Shown here: in pieces, positions 1 to 7,143 of the stretch
Layout of the letters: every line of letters starts with the position of its first letter
How positions within the stretch are numbered: position 1 is the stretch's first letter
DNA from: Myxococcales bacterium
Lineage (GTDB): Bacteria; Myxococcota; Bradymonadia; REDH01
NCBI GenBank assembly: GCA_018970625.1
Contig: JAGWVZ010000143.1
Coordinates: 1-8,115 of the forward strand
Reading direction: 5' to 3'
Length of the DNA: 8,115 bases
Program-made: the position numbers and the translations under genes
The notes under the pieces: model-generated
What the model saw: only the letters and a program-made list of their open reading frames with translations
Database searches by the model: none
What the model was told of the DNA's origin: nothing

Positions 1-510
1 AGTCAGGCGCGTCGTCATACGTCGTTCGCGTCGGTGTACGTCACGCCCGAAATCGACGACAGCATCGTCATTGAGATCAACGAAAGTGATTTGCGCGTGG
101 ATACTTACCGTGCCTCCGGCTCGGGTGGTCAGCACGTCAACCGTACCGACTCGGCCGTCCGAATCACGCACATTCCCACGAATATCGTCGTGCAGTGTCA
201 GAGCGAGCGTTCGCAGATCAAGAACCGCGCGACGGCCATGAAGATGCTGCGGTCGCGCATGTACGAGGAAGAGCTTCGTAAGCGCGAAGAGGCCGCCAAG
301 GAGCTGCAGGCAAACAAGAGCGACATCGCGTGGGGCAGCCAGATTCGCAGCTACGTGCTGGCGCCGTATCAGATGGTCAAAGACCTGCGCACCGACCACG
401 AGACGAGCGACCCACAATCGGTGCTCGACGGTGCGTTGCAGCCATTCATTCAGGCCTACCTGCTGAAGTTCGCAGGGGGTGAACCGCAAGACGAAGATCC
501 CGCGTTCTAG
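1..510 (+). CDS. prfB: Peptide chain release factor 2 (RF2), C-terminal part, truncated by window edge
   Basis: RF2 recognises UGA and UAA in the ribosomal A site and triggers hydrolysis of peptidyl-tRNA. The frame is open from base 1 and ends at TAG 508-510, giving 169 residues, somewhat under half of a typical ~365-residue RF2. The visible part opens with RRHTSF, which in RF2 lies just after the SPF stop-codon-reading tripeptide, so SPF falls immediately outside the window. The catalytic GGQ is at fragment residues 42-44 (bases 124-132), within [13 protein letters not shown]. The later segments [15 protein letters not shown] and [11 protein letters not shown] are typical of RF2 rather than RF1. 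The GTG at 34 is internal, because conserved family sequence continues upstream of it. Adjacency to lysS is a widely conserved pairing, also seen in E. coli. The N-terminal programmed frameshift site found in many prfB genes cannot be judged here. Confidence 0.96.
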   Translation, partial: SQARRHTSFASVYVTPEIDDSIVIEINESDLRVDTYRASGSGGQHVNRTDSAVRITHIPTNIVVQCQSERSQIKNRATAMKMLRSRMYEEELRKREEAAKELQANKSDIAWGSQIRSYVLAPYQMVKDLRTDHETSDPQSVLDGALQPFIQAYLLKFAGGEPQDEDPAF

Positions 511-523
511 CAAACCGATGGGG

Positions 524-555
524 CAGGGCGGTGCGTTGAACCGACGACCGCCCTG
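524..555 (+). terminator. GC-rich hairpin between prfB and lysS (possible terminator or attenuator, no U-tract)
   Basis: A perfect 9-bp inverted repeat pairs CAGGGCGGT (524-532) with ACCGCCCTG (547-555). Above it, after one bulged G at 533, CGT (534-536) pairs with ACG (544-546), leaving a 7-nt loop. It fills most of the 66-nt gap and ends 8 nt before the lysS Shine-Dalgarno sequence. The base following the hairpin is T, but TACCGC follows and there is no run of T, so it is not a canonical Rho-independent terminator. It could be a weak terminator, an RNA-processing or stability element, or a structure that modulates lysS translation. The pairing is seen directly; the role is inferred. Confidence 0.4.
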
Positions 556-563
556 TACCGCAT

Positions 564-567
564 GGAG
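564..567 (+). promoter_or_regulatory. Ribosome binding site deciding the lysS start
   Basis: GGAG lies 9 nt before ATG 577, good Shine-Dalgarno spacing. The in-frame ATG at 562 would include this GGAG in the coding sequence and has no purine-rich site ahead of it, so 577 is preferred. Confidence 0.65.
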
Positions 568-576
568 TACGTGCCG

Positions 577-2211
577 ATGTCCGATTCCGCTTCGACCGCT
601 GTCCTTCCCTACCGTTCGCGCATGGATTCGCCCCTGCTTCAGGAGCGACTCGACAAGGCTGACGCCATGCGGGCGCAGGGCAAGCATCCGTTCGCCAATG
701 GTTTTCTGGTTTCGAACAGCGCGGCTGACCTGTTTGCTGCCTACGGCGCGCTGACGCATGACGAGCTCGTGGCAGCCGAGAAAACGGTGGCGGTGGCGGG
801 GCGCGTGCGGTTTGTGCGGCGCATGGGGAAGGCGCTCTTTATCAAGATTGCGGACCGTTCTTGTCGGCCCGGCGTGAAGCCAGGCTGGCTTGACACCGTG
901 CCGACCGACGAGTTCCTGCAGATATTTGTGTCGCAGTCCGCTGTGGGCGAGGAGGCATTCGCGTTCCTCGGTGGTCTGGATCTGGGCGACATCATCGGGG
1001 TGCACGGCGGCCTGATGCGGACGAAGACGGGCGAGTTGTCGGTCGCAGCGACGCAGGTAGAGCTGCTGACGAAGGCGATTCGACCGCTGCCGGCGAAGTT
1101 TGGTGGGCTGCAGGACGTCGAGACGCGGTATCGGCAGCGTTACGTCGATCTGGTGCTGAACGAGGAGTCACGCGAGGTGTTTCTGACCCGGGTGGCGATT
1201 GTGCGCACGCTGCGTCGCTGGTTCGAGGACCGGGGGTATCTGGAGGTCGAGACGCCGATGCTGCACGCGACGCTGGGCGGTGCGAATGCCCGGCCGTTTA
1301 CGACGCATCACAACGCGCTGGATATGGAACTTTACCTGCGAATTGCGCCGGAATTACACCTGAAGCGCTTGCTGGTAGGTGGTTTTGAGCGGGTTTTTGA
1401 GGTCAATCGCAATTTTCGTAACGAAGGGTTGAGCCGTCAGCACAACCCCGAGTTCACGATGCTGGAGTTCTACCAGGCGTACGCGACGTGCGATGATCTG
1501 CTGCCGATGACCGAGCAGCTGTTCATCGACATCGCGCACTCGCTGAAGCCGGTGGAGGCGACGCCGGCGGTGGACGAAGACGGCGTCGAGCAGGCGTTCA
1601 TGGGTGTGCACCTTCGGGACGGCAAGCTGATGATTCGGCATGACGGCCACGATGTGTGTCTGGAGGGTCCGTGGAAGCGGTTCTCGATTCCGCAGGCGGC
1701 GGCCGACGTGCTGGGTGTGCCGGTCTCGGACGTGTGGAACATGGAGCTGCTGTTGCCGAAGTGCCGCGAGGCAGGAATCGACACGCGCGGCCTCGACGAA
1801 GGCGGGCTTATCTATGCGATTTTTGAGCACTTTGCTGAGAAGACGCTGATTCAGCCGACGTTTGTTATCGACTATCCGGCGTCCGTATCGCCCCTGGCAC
1901 GTCGTCAGGATGGTGATCCGCGCCTGGTGGACCGGTTTGAGCTGTTCATGGCGGCGCGCGAGATTGCCAACGGCTTCTCGGAGCTGAACGATCCCGAAGA
2001 CCAGTACGGTCGTTTTGCGGATCAGCTGGCGGCCAGGGACGCGGGCGCCGAAGAGACGATGCAGATGGACGAGGACTACATTCGCGCGCTGGAGTACGGC
2101 ATGCCGCCGGCTGCTGGCGAGGGCGTTGGTATCGACCGTCTGGTGATGATGCTGACGGGCGCGGCGTCGATTCGTGACGTGCTTCTCTTCCCGCACATGC
2201 GGCCCGAATAG
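577..2211 (+). CDS. lysS: Lysyl-tRNA synthetase, class II
   Basis: Charges tRNA-Lys with lysine using ATP, in the cytoplasm. The 544-residue protein (from ATG 577) follows E. coli LysS almost throughout. An N-terminal anticodon-binding OB fold (about residues 69-165) is followed by RYRQRYVDL and motif 1 around ETPML (residues 225-229). Motif 2 spans residues 270-298 (FERVFEVNRNFRNEG, then HNPEFTMLEF). A conserved GFSELNDPEDQ lies at 466-476, and motif 3 (GEGVGIDRLVMML, 514-526) precedes RDVLLFPHMRP at the C-terminus. It is about 40 residues longer than the ~505-residue E. coli enzyme. The excess sits mainly in an OB-fold loop (about 96-113) and in a stretch after motif 2 (about 324-369). The start is set by GGAG at 564-567; ATG 562 would add five residues. 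It lies 66 nt after prfB and ends 16 nt before lolC/E, suggesting co-transcription. Bases 1321-1422 use more A/T-ending codons than their flanks. Confidence 0.97.
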   Translation: MSDSASTAVLPYRSRMDSPLLQERLDKADAMRAQGKHPFANGFLVSNSAADLFAAYGALTHDELVAAEKTVAVAGRVRFVRRMGKALFIKIADRSCRPGVKPGWLDTVPTDEFLQIFVSQSAVGEEAFAFLGGLDLGDIIGVHGGLMRTKTGELSVAATQVELLTKAIRPLPAKFGGLQDVETRYRQRYVDLVLNEESREVFLTRVAIVRTLRRWFEDRGYLEVETPMLHATLGGANARPFTTHHNALDMELYLRIAPELHLKRLLVGGFERVFEVNRNFRNEGLSRQHNPEFTMLEFYQAYATCDDLLPMTEQLFIDIAHSLKPVEATPAVDEDGVEQAFMGVHLRDGKLMIRHDGHDVCLEGPWKRFSIPQAAADVLGVPVSDVWNMELLLPKCREAGIDTRGLDEGGLIYAIFEHFAEKTLIQPTFVIDYPASVSPLARRQDGDPRLVDRFELFMAAREIANGFSELNDPEDQYGRFADQLAARDAGAEETMQMDEDYIRALEYGMPPAAGEGVGIDRLVMMLTGAASIRDVLLFPHMRPE

Positions 2212-2227
2212 GGCGGCGACGGAGCGC

Positions 2228-3910
2228 ATGGGCTACGAGACGTGGATCGGGTTGCGGTATCTGGTGTCGACGCGGGACGCGCGGCGGCCATCGATCATCA
2301 CGATCATCAGTATGGTCGCGGTCGCGGTGGGCGTGGCGAGCCTGATTGTGGTGCTGGCCGTCCACGGTGGTTTTGAAGGTGACCTGCGCAACAAGATCCT
2401 GGCCACCAAAGCGCATGTGCTGGTGACGGGTGAGTCGTACGCACCCATCGACGACCCGACCGCCGCCCTGAACCTGCTCGATGAGCAGCGTCACGTGCTG
2501 GGCGCGGCCCCGTTCATTGAGAGTGAGCTGCTGATCACGTCGCGCACGAATTACACGGGCGTGGTGTTGCGCGGCATTGACCCCGAGCGGGTGGGCAGGA
2601 CGTCGGATTTGCCGTCGAGTATTCGGGACGGGCAGTTTGACTGGTTGATGGACCCTGCAGCCGCGCAGCGTGCGGCGCCGCGCCGGCTGGGCGACCCCGA
2701 GATCGACGAGATGCTGCGCCGGCTGGACGAGCTGGAAGAGGCGCTCGAGGACCTGAACGGCAGTGGCAACGCGCTGGCCGATGGTTCTGCGCGCGGCGCT
2801 CTGGTGGAGCGCCCTTTTGACCGCGAAGCTGCCGACGGCGCTGGCCGGTCAGCGGACGACGCCACCGCCACGGTCGAAGGTTCGGCGCCGTTGCGCAGCG
2901 GCGCCATGCCTGATCTGGCCGCTCCGGGTGCGACGGCCGAGGATGTGCAGGCGATGCAGCGGTCGGCCATGCCCGGGCTGGCGCTGCCGGGCACGTCCGC
3001 GCAGGAGCTGCAGCAACAGCAGCAGCGCGAGCGTCAGGGATTACCGCCACTGCCAGAGCCGGGGGTCAACGCCGGAACGTACCCTCGCCCTGCACCGGTC
3101 CGTGAGCTGCCAGGCATGATTCTGGGCACCGAGATGATGGAAGTGCTTCATGTCGGCGTGGGGGACGTGGTCGAGCTGGTGTCGCCGGATGGACCGATCG
3201 GGCCTACGGGGCCGACGCCTACGGTGCGGCGTTTTCGCGTGGTCGCGGCGTTTTACACGGGGCTGTACGAGTTCGACAGCCACATGGCCTACATTACGCT
3301 GGAGGAGGCCCGCCGGTTTCTGATGATGGGAGAGTCCGAGGTCACCGGCATCGAGGTCCGGGTGGACAACCCCGACCACGTGGACTCGATTCGTCCGGCG
3401 CTTGAGGCGGCTCTGTCAGGGGCACAGCTCACCGGTCTGGAGCTTCGGGACTGGAAGCAGCTGAATTCCAGCCTCTTCTCGGCCCTGATGCTCGAGAAGC
3501 TGGTGATTGGTCTGCTGGTGATGATCATTGTGCTGGTCGCGAGCTTTGCGATCGTCTGCGTGTTGATCATGGTGGTGATTCAGAAGGGGGCCGAGATCGC
3601 GATTCTGCGCACGATCGGCACCAGCCAGTGGGGCATCGTCAGCATCTTTGTCGTGCAGGGGACGGCGATTGGCATGCTGGGAACGGCGGTGGGTGCGACG
3701 ATCGGTCTGGGGCTGGTGTGGTTTGCGCAAACAAACGGAATTCCCCTCGACCCGGAAGTGTACTACATCGATCAGGTGCCACTGGAGATTCACACGGGCG
3801 ACGTCGTGGCGATTCTGGCAGGGGCGGTTGCGTCGAGCATGCTTGCAACCCTGTATCCGTCTGTGCAAGCTGCTCGGCTCACGCCAGCAGCGGGCCTCCG
3901 TTACGAGTGA
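2228..3910 (+). CDS. lolC: Lipoprotein-releasing ABC transporter permease, LolC/LolE family (LolF-like), with long periplasmic insertion
   Basis: Inner-membrane subunit that, with LolD, extracts mature lipoproteins from the inner membrane and passes them to the periplasmic carrier LolA. The 560 residues show the family topology. The N-terminus IGLRYLVSTR is followed by TM1 (about residues 23-46), a large periplasmic domain, then TM2 (about 420-452), TM3 (about 468-501) and TM4 (about 523-544), ending in [18 protein letters not shown], which resembles the LolC/E C-terminus. Family members are usually near 400-415 residues; the excess is a low-complexity insertion at about residues 140-292. It holds a charged leucine-rich helix (LRRLDELEEALEDL), a Ser/Ala/Gly-rich stretch, a tandem repeat and a Pro-rich linker before LPGMILGTEM. 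ATG 2228 is chosen because the conserved N-terminus begins there. Its GGAG (2221-2224) is only 3 nt away, so initiation may rely on coupling to lysS, 16 nt upstream. An in-frame GTG at 2174 would overlap lysS. Only one such permease is visible, so a homodimer (LolF-type) is possible. Confidence 0.92.
   Translation: MGYETWIGLRYLVSTRDARRPSIITIISMVAVAVGVASLIVVLAVHGGFEGDLRNKILATKAHVLVTGESYAPIDDPTAALNLLDEQRHVLGAAPFIESELLITSRTNYTGVVLRGIDPERVGRTSDLPSSIRDGQFDWLMDPAAAQRAAPRRLGDPEIDEMLRRLDELEEALEDLNGSGNALADGSARGALVERPFDREAADGAGRSADDATATVEGSAPLRSGAMPDLAAPGATAEDVQAMQRSAMPGLALPGTSAQELQQQQQRERQGLPPLPEPGVNAGTYPRPAPVRELPGMILGTEMMEVLHVGVGDVVELVSPDGPIGPTGPTPTVRRFRVVAAFYTGLYEFDSHMAYITLEEARRFLMMGESEVTGIEVRVDNPDHVDSIRPALEAALSGAQLTGLELRDWKQLNSSLFSALMLEKLVIGLLVMIIVLVASFAIVCVLIMVVIQKGAEIAILRTIGTSQWGIVSIFVVQGTAIGMLGTAVGATIGLGLVWFAQTNGIPLDPEVYYIDQVPLEIHTGDVVAILAGAVASSMLATLYPSVQAARLTPAAGLRYE
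2894..3022 (+). repeat. Tandem peptide-coding repeat and glutamine run inside lolC/E
   Basis: Two adjacent units encode related peptides. Unit 1 (2894-2959, 22 residues) begins RSGAMPDLAAPGATA; unit 2 (2960-3022, 21 residues) begins RSAMPGLALPGTSA. Aligned with one gap, 12 of 21 positions are identical, including the AMPxLAxPG core. The second unit ends in a run of five Gln codons, CAG CAA CAG CAG CAG (3011-3025), followed by a degenerate GLPPLPEPG that may be a decayed third copy. Counts are by hand. The repeat lies in the predicted disordered periplasmic insertion of the permease. Confidence 0.7.
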
Positions 3911-4677
3911 ACGTGTCCACGCCTTCCACAGCATCTCCCCATCAGCCCGGCAGCCTGGTTCGAATCGAGGGTCTGACGCGCTCCTTCCAGAAGGACGGTC
4001 AGACGATCGACGTGCTGCGTGGCATCGACCTGTCGATCGCTGCCGGTGAGTCGGTGAGCATCATGGGTCGGAGCGGCGCCGGCAAGTCGACGTTCCTTCA
4101 GATTCTGGGCACGCTGGACCGTCCGACGGGCGGCAAGGTGTGGGTGGACGGCAACGACGTGTTCGCGATGAAAGAGAAGGCGCTGTCGTCTTTCCGAGGG
4201 CAGAGCGTCGGGTTCGTGTTTCAGTTTCACCACCTGCTGCCAGAGTTCACCACGCTCGAAAACGCGGCGATGCCCGCGCTGATCGCGCGGGTTCCGAAGT
4301 CAGAAGCGCATGGCAGGGCGCGGGATATGCTGGAGCGTGTGGGGCTTTCTCACCGTCTGGGGCACCGTCCGGGTGAGCTTTCGGGCGGCGAGCAGCAGCG
4401 TGTGGCGCTGGCGAGGGCGCTGGTCATGCGTCCCCGCCTGATTCTGGCCGACGAGCCTACGGGCAACCTGGACGACGAGACGGGGCGCTCGATTATGGAA
4501 TTGCTGACGGAAGTGAACGAGCAGCTGGGTGCCGCGCTGGTCGTGGTCACTCATAACCCATCGCTGGCGGCTCGCATGCGTCGTCGGCTGGTGATGGATG
4601 CGGGTCGTCTGATCTCGGATGCCCGCGGCGAGACGCGCCCCGACGAGGGTCTGAGTGCGGAGTTGAAACCCGCATGA
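3907..4677 (+). CDS. lolD: Lipoprotein-releasing system ATP-binding protein LolD
   Basis: Cytoplasmic ATPase that powers lipoprotein release by LolC/E. The 256-residue protein (E. coli LolD is 233) has all ABC motifs: Walker [10 protein letters not shown] (54-62), Q-loop with the LolD-typical [11 protein letters not shown] (105-115), signature LSGGEQQR (158-165), Walker [13 protein letters not shown] (178-189) and the H-loop His216 in VVVTHN. The FHHLLPEF segment separates it from the related MacB and FtsE ATPases. The start is GTG 3907, overlapping the permease TGA by 4 nt (GTGA), which implies translational coupling. GTG 3913 is an alternative, two residues shorter, and neither has a clear Shine-Dalgarno site. 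The first ~15 residues are a Ser/Thr/Pro-rich extension before the ABC fold. The stop overlaps the bamA start. Confidence 0.95.
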   Translation: MNVSTPSTASPHQPGSLVRIEGLTRSFQKDGQTIDVLRGIDLSIAAGESVSIMGRSGAGKSTFLQILGTLDRPTGGKVWVDGNDVFAMKEKALSSFRGQSVGFVFQFHHLLPEFTTLENAAMPALIARVPKSEAHGRARDMLERVGLSHRLGHRPGELSGGEQQRVALARALVMRPRLILADEPTGNLDDETGRSIMELLTEVNEQLGAALVVVTHNPSLAARMRRRLVMDAGRLISDARGETRPDEGLSAELKPA

Positions 4678-7118
4678 GGCGTCTGATTCTGTTGATTCTC
4701 TGGGCATTGCCGCTGGTGTTTGGTCCTGTCGCCGTGTGGTTTACCCCGGCGAGTGTTCATGCGCAGGCGGCTCAGTTTCGGGTGGCCGAGGTTCGTATTG
4801 CCGGCAATGTACGCGTCGAGACCGAGGCGATTGTCCGGCGGGTGCAGATGCCTGCCGGAGCCCTGGTGGGCAATGTAGAGCTGGGGGATGCGCTTCGCCG
4901 CGTGTACGCGCTGGGTTTCTTTGACGACATTGAGATAGACGCAGAGATGACGTCGGACGGCGCGATTCTGACGTTTGTCGTCGTGGAAAAACCGTCGATT
5001 CGGCAGATCTCGTTCGAGGGCAATGACGCGCTCGACGATGAGGAGCTGCTCGAGGATCTGGGGGTCCGTGGCGGGCAGATTCTGGACCGTTCACGGGTAA
5101 GGGCAGCTGAGACAAGCATCGCCGATGCGTATCGCGAGAAGGGATTTTATCTGGTGAACGTGCGCAGCGAGGTCGTGCCGGTGAGCGCTGCCGAGATCGA
5201 CGTGGTGTACCACGTGGAGGAATCGGACAAGGTGCGCGTGTCGCGGGTGACGTTCATTGGGAACACGGCGATTCCGGACAGTGAAATCCTGGGGTTCATG
5301 GAGACCCGACCGGGTTCGCTGCTGTCGTTTCTGACTCAGTTTGGCAGCTTCAAAGAGGCATCGTTTCAGACAGACCTGCAGCGAATTCGGTTCCTGTACT
5401 ACGACCGCGGTTTTCTGGATGTGACGGTCGCGGATCCGGTGCTCGAGCTGGCGCGCGATCGCTCGAGTCTGTACATCACGATCACGGTCACCGAGGGGGA
5501 CCAGTATCGGGTGAGCGACGTGAGTGTTTCGGGCGACATGTTGAGCTCGCAGGAAGAGCTGATGGAGCTGGTGCGGCTGGCGCCCGGTGAGATGTTCCGT
5601 TCTTCGCAGGTGCGCGAAGACATTGAAGCGATCACGGGTGTTTTCCGCGATGCCGGGTATGCGAACGCGAACGTCAACATGCTGACGCGTCAGGACGAAG
5701 GCGACCTGACGATCGGTGTGCAGTACGACGTGGACAAGGGCGAGCTCTGCTACGTGGGCCGCATTGAGTTCATCGGCAACACCCTGACGCGGGATCGGGT
5801 GCTGCGCCGTCAGATGGCGATTCAGGAGGGCGAGTTGTACTCGGGGCGCGGGATTCGGAACTCCGAGGCGTACCTGCGTCAGCTGGGTTTCTTCGAGAAC
5901 GTGACGATTCGTGAGGTGCCACAGGCGGGCAACGCGCAGATGATCGACCTGCAGGTAGAGGTCACCGAGCGTCCAACGCGCTCCTTTCAGGTGGGTGCGG
6001 GCTTCTCGTCGGTGGACAGCTTTATTGCGACGGCACAGATCAGCGAAAACAACCTGTTGGGTCGCGGCCAGAGCCTGACGCTGAATGCGATGCTGAGCGC
6101 GGTGCGGACCACGTTCGTGCTGTCGTTTGTAGAGCCGTTTCTGTTCGACACGCGGCTGCAGCTGGGCGTGGACCTGTTCAATCGGCAGCTGGTGCTGTCG
6201 AACTTTGAGCGGCAGTCGATGGGCGCTGCGCTGAACCTTGGTTATCGACCGTTCTTCGATCATTCGTTCTGGCGTAACTTTACGGTTTCACTGGGGTATC
6301 AGGTCGAAGAGGTGCGGCTGGTGGAAGGCGGCCGTTTTGGCCGGGTGGACTCTCCCCTGTTGACGCGGTACACGGGCGGTCTGACGTCGAGTGTGACGGC
6401 CGGGCTGTCGTTGGACCGTCGCAACGACCGGATTCTGACGACCCGTGGCTTCTTTCAGGCGCTGAACGTCGAGCTCGCCGAGAGCGTCATTGGTTCTCAG
6501 AACGAGTTTTTTAGATTTCGTGGCATCTCGCGCTGGTATCAGCCGTTCGCCAACGCACGAAACTGTCCCACACAGGACGCGGTGACAGGGGCCGGTCGCG
6601 GTGCGCTGTGTCGATTTGCCGCACAGACGGTCGCGCGCCTGAACCTGGAGGTCGGCTATGTGGGCTCTACGACCACCCAGCGCGATGTCCCCATCTACGA
6701 GCGCTTCTTCTCGGGTGGTCCCAACAGCGTGCGCGGTTTTGAGCGCCTGACCCTGTCTCCGCTCGAACCCGTAGGCCAGCGACAGTCTCCGGATTCGGCC
6801 CTGCGCTTTCTGAACGTGGGCGGTCACAAGGAGATCATCATCAACGTCGAGCTCGAGTTCCCGCTGGTGAATGCGATTGGCATTCGCGGCGTCCTGTTTG
6901 CGGATGCGGGCAACGCGCTCGCGCAGGATTCACCCTACACCCTTCGGTTTGACTTTATGGACCCCGCCGCGGCGAATACGCTTCGCACCTCGTTGGGCTA
7001 TGGTTTCCGCTGGCGTAGTCCGATCGGCCCGCTGCGTTTTGAGTGGGGTTATCCCCTGTCCCAGAGAGCCGGAGAGCGCGGCTCGGTGTTTGAATTCAGT
7101 ATTCAGAACTCGTTCTGA
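4674..7118 (+). CDS. bamA: Outer membrane protein assembly factor BamA
   Basis: Essential Omp85-family core of the BAM complex, which folds and inserts beta-barrel proteins into the outer membrane. The 814 residues (E. coli BamA is 810) start with a signal peptide, cleaved probably after A30 (VHA|Q). Five POTRA domains follow at about 35-107, 108-184, 185-275, 276-356 and 357-434, most with a VxxIxGN-like first strand. A 16-strand barrel runs from ~435 to the end. The conserved L6 motif VRGF is at residues 686-689, and the C-terminal beta-signal ends FEFSIQNSF with terminal Phe814. ATG 4674 overlaps the lolD TGA (ATGA) and has GGAG at 4659-4662, 11 nt upstream. Unusual: Cys631 and Cys646 lie in a long connection between the barrel strands preceding L6, while the Cys pair known in E. 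coli L6 is absent. Another Cys (359) opens POTRA5. Confidence 0.97.
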   Translation: MRRLILLILWALPLVFGPVAVWFTPASVHAQAAQFRVAEVRIAGNVRVETEAIVRRVQMPAGALVGNVELGDALRRVYALGFFDDIEIDAEMTSDGAILTFVVVEKPSIRQISFEGNDALDDEELLEDLGVRGGQILDRSRVRAAETSIADAYREKGFYLVNVRSEVVPVSAAEIDVVYHVEESDKVRVSRVTFIGNTAIPDSEILGFMETRPGSLLSFLTQFGSFKEASFQTDLQRIRFLYYDRGFLDVTVADPVLELARDRSSLYITITVTEGDQYRVSDVSVSGDMLSSQEELMELVRLAPGEMFRSSQVREDIEAITGVFRDAGYANANVNMLTRQDEGDLTIGVQYDVDKGELCYVGRIEFIGNTLTRDRVLRRQMAIQEGELYSGRGIRNSEAYLRQLGFFENVTIREVPQAGNAQMIDLQVEVTERPTRSFQVGAGFSSVDSFIATAQISENNLLGRGQSLTLNAMLSAVRTTFVLSFVEPFLFDTRLQLGVDLFNRQLVLSNFERQSMGAALNLGYRPFFDHSFWRNFTVSLGYQVEEVRLVEGGRFGRVDSPLLTRYTGGLTSSVTAGLSLDRRNDRILTTRGFFQALNVELAESVIGSQNEFFRFRGISRWYQPFANARNCPTQDAVTGAGRGALCRFAAQTVARLNLEVGYVGSTTTQRDVPIYERFFSGGPNSVRGFERLTLSPLEPVGQRQSPDSALRFLNVGGHKEIIINVELEFPLVNAIGIRGVLFADAGNALAQDSPYTLRFDFMDPAAANTLRTSLGYGFRWRSPIGPLRFEWGYPLSQRAGERGSVFEFSIQNSF
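7103..7118. repeat. Short palindrome across the bamA stop codon
   Basis: TCAGAAC (7103-7109) and GTTCTGA (7112-7118) form a 7-bp inverted repeat around a 2-nt centre; the last arm ends on the bamA stop codon. As RNA it could form a 6-bp stem with a 4-nt loop. It encodes the family-typical C-terminal residues of BamA, and a 7-bp repeat is expected by chance several times in 8 kb, so a regulatory role is unproven. Confidence 0.2.
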
Positions 7119-7143
7119 TCCACGTATCTTCAGGGAGAGCACC

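Noticed and set aside
511..576. T-box or other riboswitch in the lysS leader
   Set aside because: The gap is only 66 nt with a single hairpin and no T-box sequence; far too short for known aminoacyl-tRNA synthetase leader riboswitches.
2174..2227. Upstream GTG start for lolC/E
   Set aside because: It would overlap lysS by 38 nt, has no ribosome binding site, and adds residues ahead of the conserved IGLRYL N-terminus.
1354..2229. 291-codon antisense open frame within lysS
   Set aside because: Opposite the catalytic core of LysRS; composition (Arg, His, Gln, Val) is that of a reverse-strand shadow and no family is recognisable.
5091..6263. 390-codon antisense open frame within bamA
   Set aside because: It lies wholly opposite conserved POTRA and barrel coding sequence, its product is a His/Arg/Gln-rich shadow with no recognisable domain, and long antisense frames are expected in GC-rich genes.
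7103..7118. LexA-like operator reading of the GAAC/GTTC palindrome
   Set aside because: The spacing between GAAC and GTTC is 2 nt, not the 4 nt of the Gram-positive-type LexA box, and the site is at the end of a coding sequence.
7102..7130. Possible promoter before skp (TTCAGA, 17 nt, TATCTT; or GAACTC-N15-TCTTCA as a sigma-E-like site)
   Set aside because: Matches are 4 of 6 per box at best, and transcription would start at about 7137, inside or after the skp ribosome binding site, leaving almost no leader. It also overlaps the bamA coding end.
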